Positions 1 through 12,164 are shown, counted from the stretch's first letter. The stretch is DNA of 64,000 nucleotides from Zygnema circumcarinatum (GCA_037447605.1 CM074821.1:1976954-2040953); one strand, 5' to 3'. Numbers and translations: made by a program. The notes: generated by a model not told the origin, from the sequence alone.

Positions 1-575
1 AATCACAGTTTGACACGTCATTGATGCAGCACGCGGCAGTTGGTGATTGGTTCAAGCTCTTAATGTACGGAATGTCGACTCTCCTTAAGCTGCGTCCGTA
101 CGAAATTTTGTACAAACCGTTGAACCATCTTGGTTGGGACACGTGGGAGTGTGCCATTCGCTGGGACAGAGCACGGATGCTGATCGAACGGTAGCCTGCC
201 GTGGTGCGATCTGTTCGAGAATCGACGGCGGAGATTTATGACACGTGTAAAGGACGGCCACCCACGAACGATCTCGTGGCGGGCGGATCTTCCGCTCCGA
301 GCGGATTCGGGCAGGCCAATATTGTTTTAAGAGGTAAAATCTGCCCCACCCCGAGGTCGGTATCGACTCCAAAAAGGTATGAAAAAAAAGGTGAAAAAAA
401 AAGAGGTGACAAAAAAAAAGGTGTGAAAAGGTGTGTTTCTTTTTTGTCTATTTTAAAATCTGCCCAATGAAAAAAGGTCTGTGTGTAGACAAAAAAGGTG
501 TGAGAATTGAATTTTCCTAAAAAAATTCCAAGAAGCGTCCGTAGGAAACCGTACAAAACCAAAACTAATTTTTTT
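1..575. other. Intergenic, A-rich tract
   Basis: I see no gene here. Bases 371-505 are A-rich with repeated GGTG/GGTGTG steps. The short motif AAAATCTGC recurs near 334, 455 and 585. The short reading frames are low-complexity and have no recognisable domain. Confidence 0.6.
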
Positions 576-877
576 CCGAAATGGAAAATCTGCAACGAGA
601 AAGAAAGGGAAATCCAGGCGTCGAAACTTGCCCCGTCAGCACCTATCCAGGCCGTATATCCGAAGGTCCTCGTACACTCGCCACCTGGCAGAGCGGATTT
701 GCCACGTGTCGAGTCATTTTAGTCGAGTTGATCGAGACAGAGCCGACTGTCGACACGTGGCAAGTCCGCCGTGCCTGGTGGCGAGCGCAGAGCACCTCCG
801 AGATCATCGTACGGCCTCGATCGGTGCTGTCGGGGCAAGCTTCGACGCATGGATTTCCTATTCATTTTACATTTCGG
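576..877. mobile_element. Foldback/MITE-like inverted-repeat element
   Basis: Bases 576-712 and 750-877 are imperfect inverted copies of each other, separated by a loop of about 37 bp. Matching pieces include CCGAAATG at the outer tips, GGAAATCCA, GCGTCGAA, CTTGCCCC, CTCGCCACC and GCCACGTGTCGA at the loop edge. No reading frame for a transposase fits inside, so this is a non-autonomous foldback or MITE-like element. I do not see a clear target-site duplication, so its family is unknown. Confidence 0.65.
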
Positions 878-1175
878 TGGACCCACCATGTGGATCGTAA
901 ATCTTGACTCTGGAATCTTTTGTCCCAGGGCTACAGTACTTGTTCGGGGAGGGATTCTCCTGCCCTTCAACTTTCTGCCCTGGAAGTTGAAAGTGCTCTT
1001 GAATTTTGTCCTGCCTCTTCCTAAACTTCTCTCTCACTCTCTCCCTCTCCCTCTCCCTCGTCTCTCTCTCCCCCTCATGCTGATGCAGGCAAGGCCCTGA
1101 TACCAGGTTGTGGGAGGGAGAAGGTGCCTCTCCCTGCAGTTTTGAGCCAGGAGGGAGTCTCTCTCATACGCATCC
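878..1175. other. Presumed 5' flank of the UGP3-like locus
   Basis: This is a short spacer with a CT-rich stretch at 1028-1077. I see no gene. It probably holds the promoter and 5' UTR of the locus starting at 1176. Confidence 0.4.
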
Positions 1176-4047
1176 ATGGATGCCGTGGGAATGAAAGCTA
1201 TAGGCCTTCATAGGGTGGGAGCTTCCTTCTCGAATCTTTCTTCTCCCGCTTCAACTAAGTGCCGCTTAGATCCTCCCTGGAACCCGCTCAGTGACAGGGA
1301 AGACACGCTGTTGTCCTCGCCTTGCGGTTCCAGCTGGGTGAGGGCATGCTCACTGCGAGATGCAGGCCTTTGCGGAAGGAGGCTTTCAAGATCAAGCAGC
1401 AGTAGCAGCAGCAGCAGCGCCTCCTTGGTCTGCGGTGAAGGCTGTAGCTCAGAAGGCAAGAAATCTGCGCTGAATTCCCAGTGCCTCCTGCTTTGTGCTT
1501 TCCCGATAGGGTTTGAGCGTGTGCTCGGAGCGAAAGCTCCGGCAGCTGCCACTGGGAGGAGGGAGGACGAGGCAGCGGCCTCTTGCAGGCCCTCCGCAAG
1601 TTTCAGTGACGCCATTGACAGCTCCGCACTACGACGCGGAGGAGTGGCGTGTCTGGGATCTGGAGAATGAGCTTCTGCGGCTCAAGAAGCTTCTGACGGA
1701 GCTGAGAGCCGCTCAGTCTGCGGAAGAACGAAATGCTATTCTCAATCGAGATGCGAGAGTGCGCCGCGTTTTTGGAGAATGCGACGGCTATTGCTGGAAT
1801 TTTGGGAGCAGCCCGCTTAGGCCTGTAGCAGCACTTGCATTGTCGGTGCTGCAAGAGTCTGATCTCCGCCTTATTAAGCTGCTTGCTGCCTGTGGCCAGC
1901 AGCATCTGCTGACTGGACCTTTTGGCCGGACGAAATCACTATCCATCAGGTTGGCAAAAATCTTGCCCAGAAATTATTGCAGCAGTATTGTCTTGCTGAA
2001 GGTTCTGTGTTCATCTTGATCTTGCTAAAGTTTCAATGGTCAGTCTGAGGTAAAAGCTGTCCTGCCTAACCCTAATTGACTTTCTGTTTTCTCTTTTTCG
2101 TGTTGCTGCCTTGGAGCATGCAGACGCCCGACGGCTCTTTCCTTGATCTTAATCGCAATGCGGCGGAGCTTTTCACCCCTTGCGGACTCACCTTGCCAGT
2201 TGTAAGTGCTCTTGCTTGATGGCAGCTTCCAAAATTTTGAAGCAGTTTTGAACCCTCAGCGGATACCTGGCTAGAGTTCTTAACTATGAACCAAAGCACA
2301 TCGCAAATTTTAATTTTGTAATGGAATGGCTCATTTTTTGGACTGATGGAGAGTAATCAATGCTACCTTCATGATCCACCTCCGTCTATTGTTCTTTTCC
2401 ACCCAGCACTGGGGCCTCTTTGGGATGTCATACGCCCAAAGGTGAGCTATTTTTCTGAACGCACTGCCGCACCGTCGATTCACTACCGAAATTAAATATT
2501 TCATATTCCAGCTTTTCATGCTGAGTGAAGGAGGAATGTTTTTGGGGTATTGCAGCAGTTCTGTCCTGATCACTGTTCATATGTTGCTCCTGGGGGATCA
2601 CATTATCTCCAGCTGGCACATGATGTAGGAGAATCTGACAGTAGTCTATGGTAAGGAAATTTTCAGTTCAGGCGGTCTTACAGTGTTATCGCTGTAATCG
2701 CTAATGCGATGACAAAACATAGTATAGGATCCCGAAACTGCATTGCTTCTCCATGCATCTGAACACCTATCTGCAGCGTTGATGCACTCTGCCCCCAAGA
2801 ACGTATGCATAAGTCCAGTGAGACAGGACGGAGAGACATTGGTGATTAAAAGAGCATGTTTGCGGGCCGCAGGTGCACGGCAGCCTGCTGGTGCATGCCC
2901 AGAACGTGTTTTGGGGATGTGGAGGAAACAGATGGGGAGCAGTTGCTTCGATATGGACAAAGGTGTTGTCGTTGTCTCCTCCTGTTTGATGGGTGTATAT
3001 CTACTTCCATGATGGAGCTTTTGGATCCACGAGGTGCCTGGAAGGTCATGGACAAGATCTGCTTGTGCATGATGATGATCGCCCAGTTGAGCAACTTCCT
3101 CCACATTTTGTACGGCAAGCTTTAGGGTTAGTCAGAGCTTGACCGTTCCTCACCGTATAAAGAAAAATTGCTCTCACTTTCTTTTCAGCGTTCTGTTCGT
3201 AGACTCCACTGCAGACAACTGAGGACCATTCACCACGCTGAGGAAGTGCTTAAAAACATAGCCCTGAAGCTGACCTGTAGGAGCCAATGAAAGACTGCCA
3301 GCTGCCCCTCTGACTGTGAATGAATCTTGTTGCCTTTGACAGATGTGGACGCTGCCGGTTAGAGCGGGTGACGGTTCGCAACCAAGGAGTGGATTGGGAA
3401 TCCGAGGGAAGCGTGTTGTGGCAGCAGAAAGTTCATCGACGGGAAGTTGGTCACATTGTGCTGCACGGAGATGCAGAATTCGATGCGCGAGATGTGACTT
3501 TAGAGGTATGGTTTACTCTTCTCTGCATAGCTGCATTTATTTGAGTGTGTTTCCTTGAAAGCCATGGATTGCTATCCTCTAATGGAACATTGTTCTGTAG
3601 TTGTTTCATATGAATCACGGTCCCTTAGGCAGACAAACGTATTGTAAACATTGAAAAACTCTATACAGCCAAGCTGGCAACTTGTCTGAGTGGCAATAGG
3701 CAATCCAGCAATTCTTGTCATATAGAAATTAGTGTTTGTAATTATGTCAGGAGAGCCAGCCTTAAGTTGTTGATTTGTGACGTTTCATGTCGACTTTTGT
3801 TGCTCTGTTGGCATTTATTTTTGAGGTTCTTCCCCACAAGCAGTTGAAGTCCCTTCCAATCTGTCGTAACAAGCGAACCTCAGTTCAAGAAGGCTGATGT
3901 CCCTCTGTCTGGGTTCAGGGATCGCATGTATTTGAAATCCCAGCAGGCCACCGATTACGACTTAGCAGTGGAACCACAGGTTCGTTAGAGCCTCCGCTTT
4001 CATCCCATCCCGTGTCAGAGTTCGCTTGCGTAAGCAGGGTGAAATAA
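1176..4047 (+). pseudogene. UGP3: UGP3-like (plastid UDP-glucose pyrophosphorylase 3) locus lacking its catalytic core
   Basis: UGP3 makes UDP-glucose in plastids for sulfolipid synthesis. A Ser-rich transit-like start at 1176 leads, after an intron ending near 1589, to the conserved N-terminal helices (ENELLRLKKLL, DARVRRVFGE, GQQHLL; to about 1920). The next family match is already the C-terminal part: exons 2124-2201 (TPDGSFLDLNRNAAELF), 2352-2441 (LFHPALGPLWDVIRPK), about 2872-2962 (AQNVF then GDVEETDGEQLLRYG), 3343-3505 (GRCRLERVTVRNQGVDW) and 3919-4047 (GSHVFEIPAGHRLRL). Roughly 400 residues of nucleotidyltransferase domain, including the nucleotide-binding and sugar-binding blocks, are absent between 1920 and 2124. 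Near 2913 an extra T in a T/G homopolymer shifts frame between AQNVF and GDVEE. The segment around 2555-2645 matches poorly. I read it as a decayed or rearranged copy. Assembly collapse plus a homopolymer error is the alternative. Confidence 0.62.
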
Positions 4048-5246
4048 AAGGGCAGTCTTTGTAAAGCTTGTACTGTACTGATAGCAGTGTTTGCTTTTGC
4101 AGAAGGTACAGAAAGCATAATTTAGGTTGGGTTGTCCATGGAAGTGGAGATGCCGTGAAGCTTCTCATTCGGTCGTTTGGCACGTAGAAACGTCGAGCTT
4201 CGGTTGTTTCTAACATGTTATTTGGAAGGAGGGCGGCAGGCTTCCAAAGGATCCTTGAACCTCTTCAACACGATAAGGACTCCATCCCTCGTTCATCATG
4301 GGAGTTGCATTATCACATTTTGGTGGAAAGCTCTGTCAAGCTTCGTCTAAATTAGGAGATGTGCAGCTGAAGATTCTGATGTACGGATTTTGTAAAACAA
4401 GAGCTGAGCGTTTTTCTTTGTTTAGTGGAGGCTTGGTGATACATTGAAGGCTTCGTACTTTGCAGCTGCATAGCACGACAGCCAAATGGCAGAACTGCCG
4501 CTCTCTTCTTCCTCCTCCGTTTCGTTTTTCGAAACTCGCTGTCAACACCATTGTGAAATTCTCTTCTTCTCTCCCACACCGATCCAATGTTTGCTACGCT
4601 TTTGACACTTTATTACCCGAGACGACGAGGGAAACAGAATCGACATCCCGTTCATTGAAAGCAAGGCCGTTCAAGCAACTCCTCATTTCTTAAGTAGTGT
4701 CCCGTTAAACCCAAAAGTTGATCTTGGTCGGATCCACATCCGAGCATGTCCAATTGAGAGCACCACCGATGTGGGACCCAAGCTCAAGACGTCCTCGCAC
4801 ACAACACTCAGTCACCCCTGCCTGCCCATCCCCATGCTCTCACGACTTATTTCAATACACAACCAGAGATGATGGCCTCAAGGGATGGACGTCAGTGGAC
4901 GTAAAAGTGCAAATTGAAGCTGCAACAGCGACCTGAAATAGAACCTTCCTAATGCGACATTACAGTTCAGTTCAGTTTAAGTTCAGCTCCGTTCAGTACA
5001 GAACACTAGCAAACAGATATTCCATGCCCACGTTTGGTTGGCATGATGCTGGCGCCAACCGGACAGACAGTGCCCGTCAGTGCTTGTCGTCGTGGGCGAC
5101 AGTAATTTTGACGGCTTGAAACAGGCTCCATCTCGATGAAGTCAAGAAATCATGATATAGCAATGGGCACGCTAATGTCAATCTCTGATTTCCACAACCT
5201 TATTTAGGTTATTGCGTTTGTTTTGGTGATTGAATAGAAGAAGGTC
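4048..5246. other. Convergent spacer between the UGP3-like locus and TIC40
   Basis: Both flanking genes end here. Five close copies of GTTCAG occur at about 4964-5006. I see no coding exon, RNA gene or clear repeat otherwise. Confidence 0.5.
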
Positions 5247-8200
5247 TCACATTGTTTGTGGGAAGAGCCGTGATATTTTTTCAAAGACATCCATCACCTG
5301 TAGAGAACCCATCCCCCCAAACATTTGCATAGGCGATCTCAGCACGTCTGCATTGGTGGCGATCCTATTTACTGGGTTGACCCGAGTTCTGGCGGATGCT
5401 GGAGGGACTTCGCGAGATTCATATGGTCACTCATTCCTGATCCATTGCCTCTTAGAAAAGCAAGACAAAGACAGGCGCGGAGTAACTTCCAATAACGGTC
5501 TACAATGGGTCCCGTCAGCGATCACCGGTTGCAGGAGGAGGGGTCAAAATGAGTGATATCTTAGTCTTATTCTGAGTCAGCTGCCAAGGCCACACGATAG
5601 GAGAGGCCTTCCCACCTCTTTGTCGTTGATGTACTTAAATTGGTTGGCGGGATTTTGTGCGCACTGCAAGACCCCTCACAACACCCGAGACATGAGAACT
5701 AGAGAAAAACAGCTTACGATTACGCAGTAATTACGATTCGCAAACCAAACAAACAGAAAAAGTAATGGGCAGGTCGGCTGTAAAGGGATGAGGAAATGCC
5801 AAAAAAGAATCAAGCCAAGGCAAGCAGAAGAGAAATCACCCACCTCCAGAATTGCCATTTGAATCTTTGGGTTCTGAAAGGCCATGGCCACCTCTGGGTC
5901 CGACATGATGGTCTTTATGGCTTCTTCAGGAGTCACCCCCATCGTCTCTGCAGGGAAGCCCTCACAGCTTGCCCTTCAGCGCAAATCCGCGGCCCCACTT
6001 AACTGTGGCATGGAACTCGGCATTGGGCAGGTTCGAAGCGAGACCTACCGAACTGCTGCGCGAGGTCGGGGCTCTTCAGGTCGAACTGCCGCAGCATGTC
6101 CGCCATCTGCGGGCCGTACTCGCCGTCGGTGAGGGAGCTTCTGCAAAGCCCACCCGACATCCAACTAATAAGAGGGAGGCAGTGGAAAGGAAATTATTCT
6201 AAACGGCGAGCAGTGTCTGCAACAGACCAAACATAGAGGATCTACACTTGTAATCGAATGGGGAGGCTATGCAACGATTGTGGTACATATTTAATCGCTT
6301 TTTATCTCTCCAAACCGATGAAACAACAGCAGGTGGCGTCGCAAGGTGGGCATTGAAGTTAGAACTAGGTTGGCATGGACATGTGTCACTGGATAAAAGG
6401 AAGGTTCCCAGACAGGATCCATACATCTCCTATGTTTTCATCATACTCCAAACGAATGAAACTCCAAAGGCAGCAACCAAATGACCTGCGCCAATTCGAC
6501 TCAGTGAAATGGGTGGATCTACCAACAGATAGTGAGTACACTTACAACTGTTCCTCAATTTTCCGTCGCATCTCTGGATTTTTCAAGTACCCTGCATTCA
6601 TGAGAATCCCACTGATGCCTTCATCGAATCTGGACAGGGTTAACCTTACAGAGATTAACTTTACTCTCGCTGTTCAGCAGCATTGCCTTAGTCCCTTTTT
6701 TTGCTGAAACTTACTGCAGCCAAACTCCACTCTGAAAAGGAAACAGCTGCGCAATTTCCCAGAGTTATCCATTAGCCCTTTCATGCGGACAAAGTGTCCC
6801 CTATCAATGTTTTCCATATCCGCCATCCTCGTTATGCACCACCGAAACAGGCTCGCAATCGAAGATTCCCGTTCCTTAGTTTTTTAAAGAGTGGGAGTGC
6901 AGACCGTACACTTGATGGTTTCCGGGTTGCGCATGTGCTCCGGTACATACCTGCACCCCCCCCCCCTCGTACGGACCGCTCAACACCTTGTCCTGAAAGG
7001 TGCAAAAGCAAAGCCCCTTCTTGCTGGTGGAGTCCAAAGCATCAGTAACCAGTTGAACTGCTGCTACTTTCAAAAGTTTACAGAACGGAGACTGCATGAA
7101 GGCAGGCAGTTGTGGCAGGTACACACTGCAGGACGAGGTTCTGAATGGCGGGCGTGTCCAGCATCTGCTCAAGCTGCTCGATGGTCACGCGCGCACTCTC
7201 ACTCGACTTGCCTGCGGCCCAATGTCCCCCAAAACTTCTCTTCTTGAGATGACTGCTGCCCCTTTCAGGTTCACATAAACATGCAGAGGAACCCAGACTT
7301 GAAAAACTCACGAATTCACCAAATGTAGACGTTGAGAAACAAAAGCCCTCACCATTCCCATTCCCATTCCCATTGCTGCCGCTGCCGGCGTATCCCGACC
7401 AGCCGGCCCAACTGCCGGCCTTGTCATCCACCACCTGCCCCGCAGGAGGAAGGACTCACCCTAACAAGTCAATGCGATAGTCAAACAGCGCGAACGAGTA
7501 TGGATTCATGGCATAAGCAGACGAACACAATTGCCTGACATGGAGGTCCGTTGTCTCTGAACAGCGGGTTTCACATTGTTTTAATTATGGAAACAACATT
7601 TTGCGAGAGGACGAATCCTACCCCGGGGTATGATGAAAGTTACGATCTTTAAGTACACCTCGAAGCTCCGCTACATTTCCTTTTCACAAAAAACTACAAG
7701 AGGTGCATTGCTAGCCTTGAAAGGGTGCATTCTGCGCCATGTATCTTATCATATAACTTGTGAACGACCCTAATAAACGATCATTCATAGGCAAGAGAAA
7801 GGCTGACCTCCGTGTCTTGAAAGAAGCGCTTCTTGGAATCCTTCTCTTGCTGCTTGGAAGGTGCAGCACCGGCATCGGAGGGGGCGGTAGATGCGTCCGC
7901 CGCCTTCGCCTCCACGTCCCGGAAAACCGCCGCTGCTTCCACGCCCGACACATGTAGCAAATGCGCCAACAAATCCGTTCAACGGCAGTCCTTTCCAAGT
8001 TTCCCCAGAATCCAGGATCCCAGTTGCGGGCCATTACGGACTCGGCCTGCGGAATAATGCTCTAAACAATAGAAATCGATTCAGAGAACTCCCAACACAA
8101 CAAATGCAAGAGCAAGAAAGGGCCGCGCATGCACAACTTTTCTACAGTAGGGTCTACATGGTTGAAAATGAACAAAGAGGGCAAAACAGGGCTTACTTTG

Positions 8201-10800
8201 TCTTGGTGGAGGAGCAGTATTCTCAGTGGAGACTGATGTGCTGGATTGTGCAAAGGGTGAAGTTACAGGTTCTTCCCTTTTGGTGGTTGCAGGTGGTGGA
8301 GGAGGGGGGGGAGGAGTGAATGCCGCGGGAGGGGTGGGAGGGAAACCTCCTTGAGGAAATGGGGGGAAGGGAGCATTGGGTCCGAAAGGGGAGTCGGAGC
8401 CCCTCATCTGATTCATCATCTGTTCCATAGCTAATTTCTGCACATCAGAAGGGCGCCCAGCGATTACGTCAACAAGTTGTTGCATTAAAAACAGGACGAC
8501 GACAAGGAGGATGTACAATCCTTCGACAGGCAAGTCTTTTCCAGAAGTTCCTTCTATCTTACTACTTCATATTGAAGTGTTTGTCGCACTACTCGAAAGT
8601 CTTTAACCAATCCCGCAAAAACAGCTCAGCTCGCTGGATTTTCTCCAGAGTGAATGGATCACTATCCTTCAGCCTTGCCAAGTTGCAAAAAGGTTTCAAG
8701 GGCATGATTTTCAACTTCTGCACTAGCAGTCACCAAGTAAGAGCCACAACCATTGGCATCGTCGGAGTGCAGATTGCTCACCATAAGGCGTTTCTTCAAC
8801 CACTCCACAGTCTGTGTTGCAGTCGTTTGAAACCCAAACAAGCCCAACAATGGTAACCCACGGTATCAAAATCAAGATGCGAAAGTACTAGCAAGTATAT
8901 TCAAGCTCTACTGGAAAGCAACCATTGGCGTTAAACAGTCATAATCAACCTTTCCAAGAGGGGCTTGGTCAGAAAGATAGAATTTCCCGTAGCAGAGCAC
9001 TTCATGGGATGCTTGAGAACGCTCATCACTACATAGGAACCTCCAGAGTGTATGCCCGTTAAGTGGGCATTAGCTTAGAAGGGTTCTCTTTAAGACTAGT
9101 TAAAGATATAAAGGGCAACAGGTCATTGCCTTAGAAGAGTTTCAATAATGACCGATTCCATGTTGCAACCCCCCTGATCGAATAAAGATCCCTGTCCAGA
9201 CGGTATTCCATTAAAGGGTTGGCTGTAAAACTCATTTTCATGGTAGTCTTCTTGGCTATTCCAATCTTTCCAGTTTTGGAAAGTCCGACCTTTGAAATTA
9301 CGACTCGAGAAATGGCCGAAACTAATTTCTAGTACTTGAATGGGGTCACACATACTCTTAGTTGTTTCGAGAGCTAGGATAATTAACAACCACTATTCTT
9401 CTTCAATTCTTACTCCGGTGTGAAGCAAACTGCTGACTTACTCGTGTCACGACGACACAAAGGGCAACTCCAACTCCCACCCAAAGCAGTGGCGATCCTC
9501 TGAAGATTCCACACCCCAAACAATTGAGAAACTTGAAAGGGTTACCGTTGATTTACACAGTATGTTACAATCACAGCCTCACATCGCATGCCGATAACGA
9601 ACAAGGACCTCTGCACATCAACACTGTCCGCAGACAAGTGCAGTATACTAATGAATCAAGGAGGACAGTGATATGTGCTAAGGAGGAATTACAGTTTTTC
9701 GATCTATTACCGAAAACATTCCTTGGAAAATGTCATTTCAACTGCTACTCGCTTTGCATTTCTTAATATCGTCCATTTTCTTGGCAAACAGACTTCCTGC
9801 TCTTCCAAAAGAACTTCTCTCCAACAAACTCTAACTCACAGAAGAATATCTCCAGAAAACCGGGCAACCTCTCAATTCTTGTAGCTAAACGATATAAAGT
9901 CAAGGCATGCGTGATGCAAAAATGGATTGCTTCATGTCAGAAAATATATCCCGTTCTAGTCCTGCCAGGACTTGTTCGATCCAAGTATGTTTAAGCAAAA
10001 ACTTTGGACCAGTTAGCTGTGTGCTGCTTGAACATCTCTACTTTCCCCCGTAAGGCATATGACATTCATGCAATTAGCAGAACTACAGCATGAAGCTGTT
10101 CAAAATGACATGCAGACAACGTTTGAGCTTACGGGTAACTGTCTGAAGAAGAAACCGCAGGTGGTGATGAAGCCGACTGCGACGATGTGGTGAGGCTTGC
10201 AAACTCCGTTGTTTGAGTCCCCCGATTTTCTGCATTGTTTATCTTCCATACAAATTCATCGTTAATAAAGGATTCTGCTGTTCTCTATTTCCCTTCAAGC
10301 CTGGTTTGGAATGTATGTCGTAAAACAGTAGACGACATACGCTTTTCCTTACGAAGAGTAGCGCCGGCAAATGGGACAAGAATGAATGGAGCGTGCGAGA
10401 GAGAGAGCCCCTCAAGGGGAAAACAACAGTAGAGTGGGACAAGAGGAAGGGAGGAAAAGCGAAAGTGGAGAAGTATGTGTCGGGGAACATAAAGATACGA
10501 GGGAACGGAGAAAGAAGCGGGAGGAGCGGGGGAAAAACACAATGAAGCCTTGCTCCTGGCAGCCCCACCTGCTGCACTAGACCCTACAGTAGAGCCATGG
10601 CTTCTCGCAGTCGCAGCGACTTGAAATCTCCGCAGCTGCCGGCTCCATGGCGCTGCTGTGAAGCTCACGCTCAGCTGGGGGGGCAGCCGCAGACGAAGGG
10701 GAAGGGACAACGGCTCGGCTGCTGCAGCACCGTTGAACTGCAAAGGAAAGAAATGAAGAGGACGAATGCGAGTACTGAGCTCCATGTATCCAGTTTTCAA
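5247..10800 (-). CDS. TIC40: TIC40, plastid protein-import co-chaperone
   Basis: Tic40 is an inner-envelope protein that couples Tic110 to the stromal chaperone motor. Twelve exons read 10800-10569, 10229-10133, 9499-9442, 8437-8197, 7935-7808, 7434-7353, 7211-7082, 6591-6546, 6140-6049, 5947-5844, 5663-5616 and 5297-5247, giving about 435 residues (Arabidopsis about 447). Exon 1 is a Ser/Arg/Ala-rich transit peptide. Exon 3 holds the membrane helix (SPLLWVGVGVALCVVV). Exon 4 has KLAMEQMMNQM followed by a Pro/Phe-rich linker, exon 6 an Asn-Gly repeat, and the last exons the STI1/Hop-type domain (PEVAMAFQNPKIQMAIL, KYINDKE, VMDVFEKISRLFP). All junctions keep frame except exon 7, where NLVLQ and YLPQLPAFMQSPF lie in different frames. 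One extra base, or a TGTG duplication, near 7138 explains it. The start could also be the Met at 10785. Confidence 0.88.
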
Positions 10801-11562
10801 GTTTCTTTTCCTCGGGAATCAGTGGCTGCTAAAAGGGGGAGTTGGGAGTTTTAAGGTCCGTTGACTTGTTTCAAAAAAAAAGGCCTTAGTTGCTGCTAAG
10901 GGTTTGATGAAACAGAGCCGCAAACTCCTCATCCAGGAGAAAAGCGACAGAGTTGAATGCTTCAATAATTCATAAGAGAAACAAGTCGACAGTTGCATGT
11001 AGTTCAGCAAAAGCACGACCACTACTGCGGGCATTCTATAAATTTCAGGAGTAAGCGTGACCTTCTAGTACAATAATATCAGGAAACTCCAGAAACCCTG
11101 AAAACAACTTTCAAAAAGAGGGCAAGGTGCGCCTGTAACGACCTAACAAGTGCAAGTAATGACTCGATAAAGCCATGCGATTGTGGAGTCTTCCCGAAGC
11201 TGAGCAAAGCCAGAGCAATGTCCACTTACTCTAAGAACAGTGACAGCTGGCGAGCAAGTCGAACAGTGGGCCGGCGAGCCGAGAGCGGAAGGCTGCATAG
11301 CGACCTTCGCGAGAGCGGAGATAGATGCACGCGCGACAGAGCTGGCGAGGCGAGGCGAGGCGAGGCGAGGCGAGGCGCGGCAGCAGGCAGCAGGCAGGGA
11401 ACCGGCCTCAGCACTCGGTACTCTGGCAGGCAGGCGGGCAGGAGGGGAGAGTAGGGGAGGGCCCGCCAGATGAGGCGGAGGGGGCCGCGCCGCCACCGCC
11501 GTCCTCCCGGACGGACGGAATCTTCAGCGGCGGCACGCGCACACTCGCTGTCGTTTGCAACC
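10801..11562. promoter_or_regulatory. Divergent upstream region of TIC40, with GGCGA repeat
   Basis: This is non-coding sequence upstream of TIC40. From about 11270 it becomes GC-rich. Bases 11345-11377 carry about seven tandem copies of GGCGA. Proline- and arginine-rich reading frames across it follow from composition. Promoter function is inferred from position only. Confidence 0.4.
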
Positions 11563-12130
11563 TTTGGGTTGGGTTGGGTTGGGTTGGGTTGGGTTGGGTT
11601 GGGTTGGGTTGGGTTGGGTTGGGTTGGTTTGGGTTGGTTTGGTTTGGTTTGGGTTGGGTTGGTTTGGTTTGGTTTGGTTTGGTTTGGTTTGGTTTGGTTT
11701 GGTTTGGTTTGGTTTGGTTTGGTTTGGTTTGGTTTGGTTTGGTTTGGTTTGGTTTGGTTTGGTTTGGTTTGGTTTGGTTTGGTTTGGGTTGGGTTGGGTT
11801 GGGTTGGGTTGGGTTGGGTTGGGTTGGGTTGGGTTGGGTTGGGTTGGGTTGGGTTGGGTTGGTTGTTGGTTGGGTTGGTTGTTGGTTGGTTGGTTGGGTT
11901 GGTTGTTGGTTGGTTGGTTGGTTGGTTGTTGGTTGGTTGGTTGGTTGTTGGTTGGTTGGTTGGTTGGTTGTTGGTTGGGTTGGGTTGGTTGTTGGTTGGT
12001 TGGGTTGGTTGGGTTGGGTTGGGTTGGGTTGGGTTGGGTTGGGTTGGGTTGGGTTGGGTTGGGTTGGGTTGGGTTGGGTTGGGTTGGGTTGGGTTGGGTT
12101 GGGTTGGGTTGGGTTGGGTTGGTTTGGTTG
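11563..12130. repeat. G/T-only tandem repeat (TTGGG)n/(TTTGG)n/(TTGG)n
   Basis: For about 568 bases the + strand contains only G and T. Blocks are roughly TTGGG (to 11660, with some TTTGG), TTTGG (11661-11785), TTGGG (11786-11861), TTGG mixed with TTGTTGG (11862-12010), then TTGGG again to about 12120. Every frame is open because no stop codon can be spelled without A, so the long Gly-Trp-Val and Asn-Pro-Thr-Gln reading frames here are not genes. The repeat resembles telomeric DNA in style but differs from TTTAGGG, and unique sequence lies on both sides. Confidence 0.93.
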
Positions 12131-12164
12131 CCCATGCCTCCTTCACAAAGGAAAAAAACTGGAT

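Noticed and set aside
8438-8533. Membrane-helix-like reading frame on the minus strand, PVEGLYILLVVVLFL
   Set aside because: It lies just upstream of a clear splice acceptor (TGTGCAG) of TIC40. The real TIC40 membrane helix is in the exon at 9442-9499, which joins in frame.
11563-12130. Chromosome-end telomere
   Set aside because: Unique genes lie on both sides, and the unit is not the plant TTTAGGG repeat.
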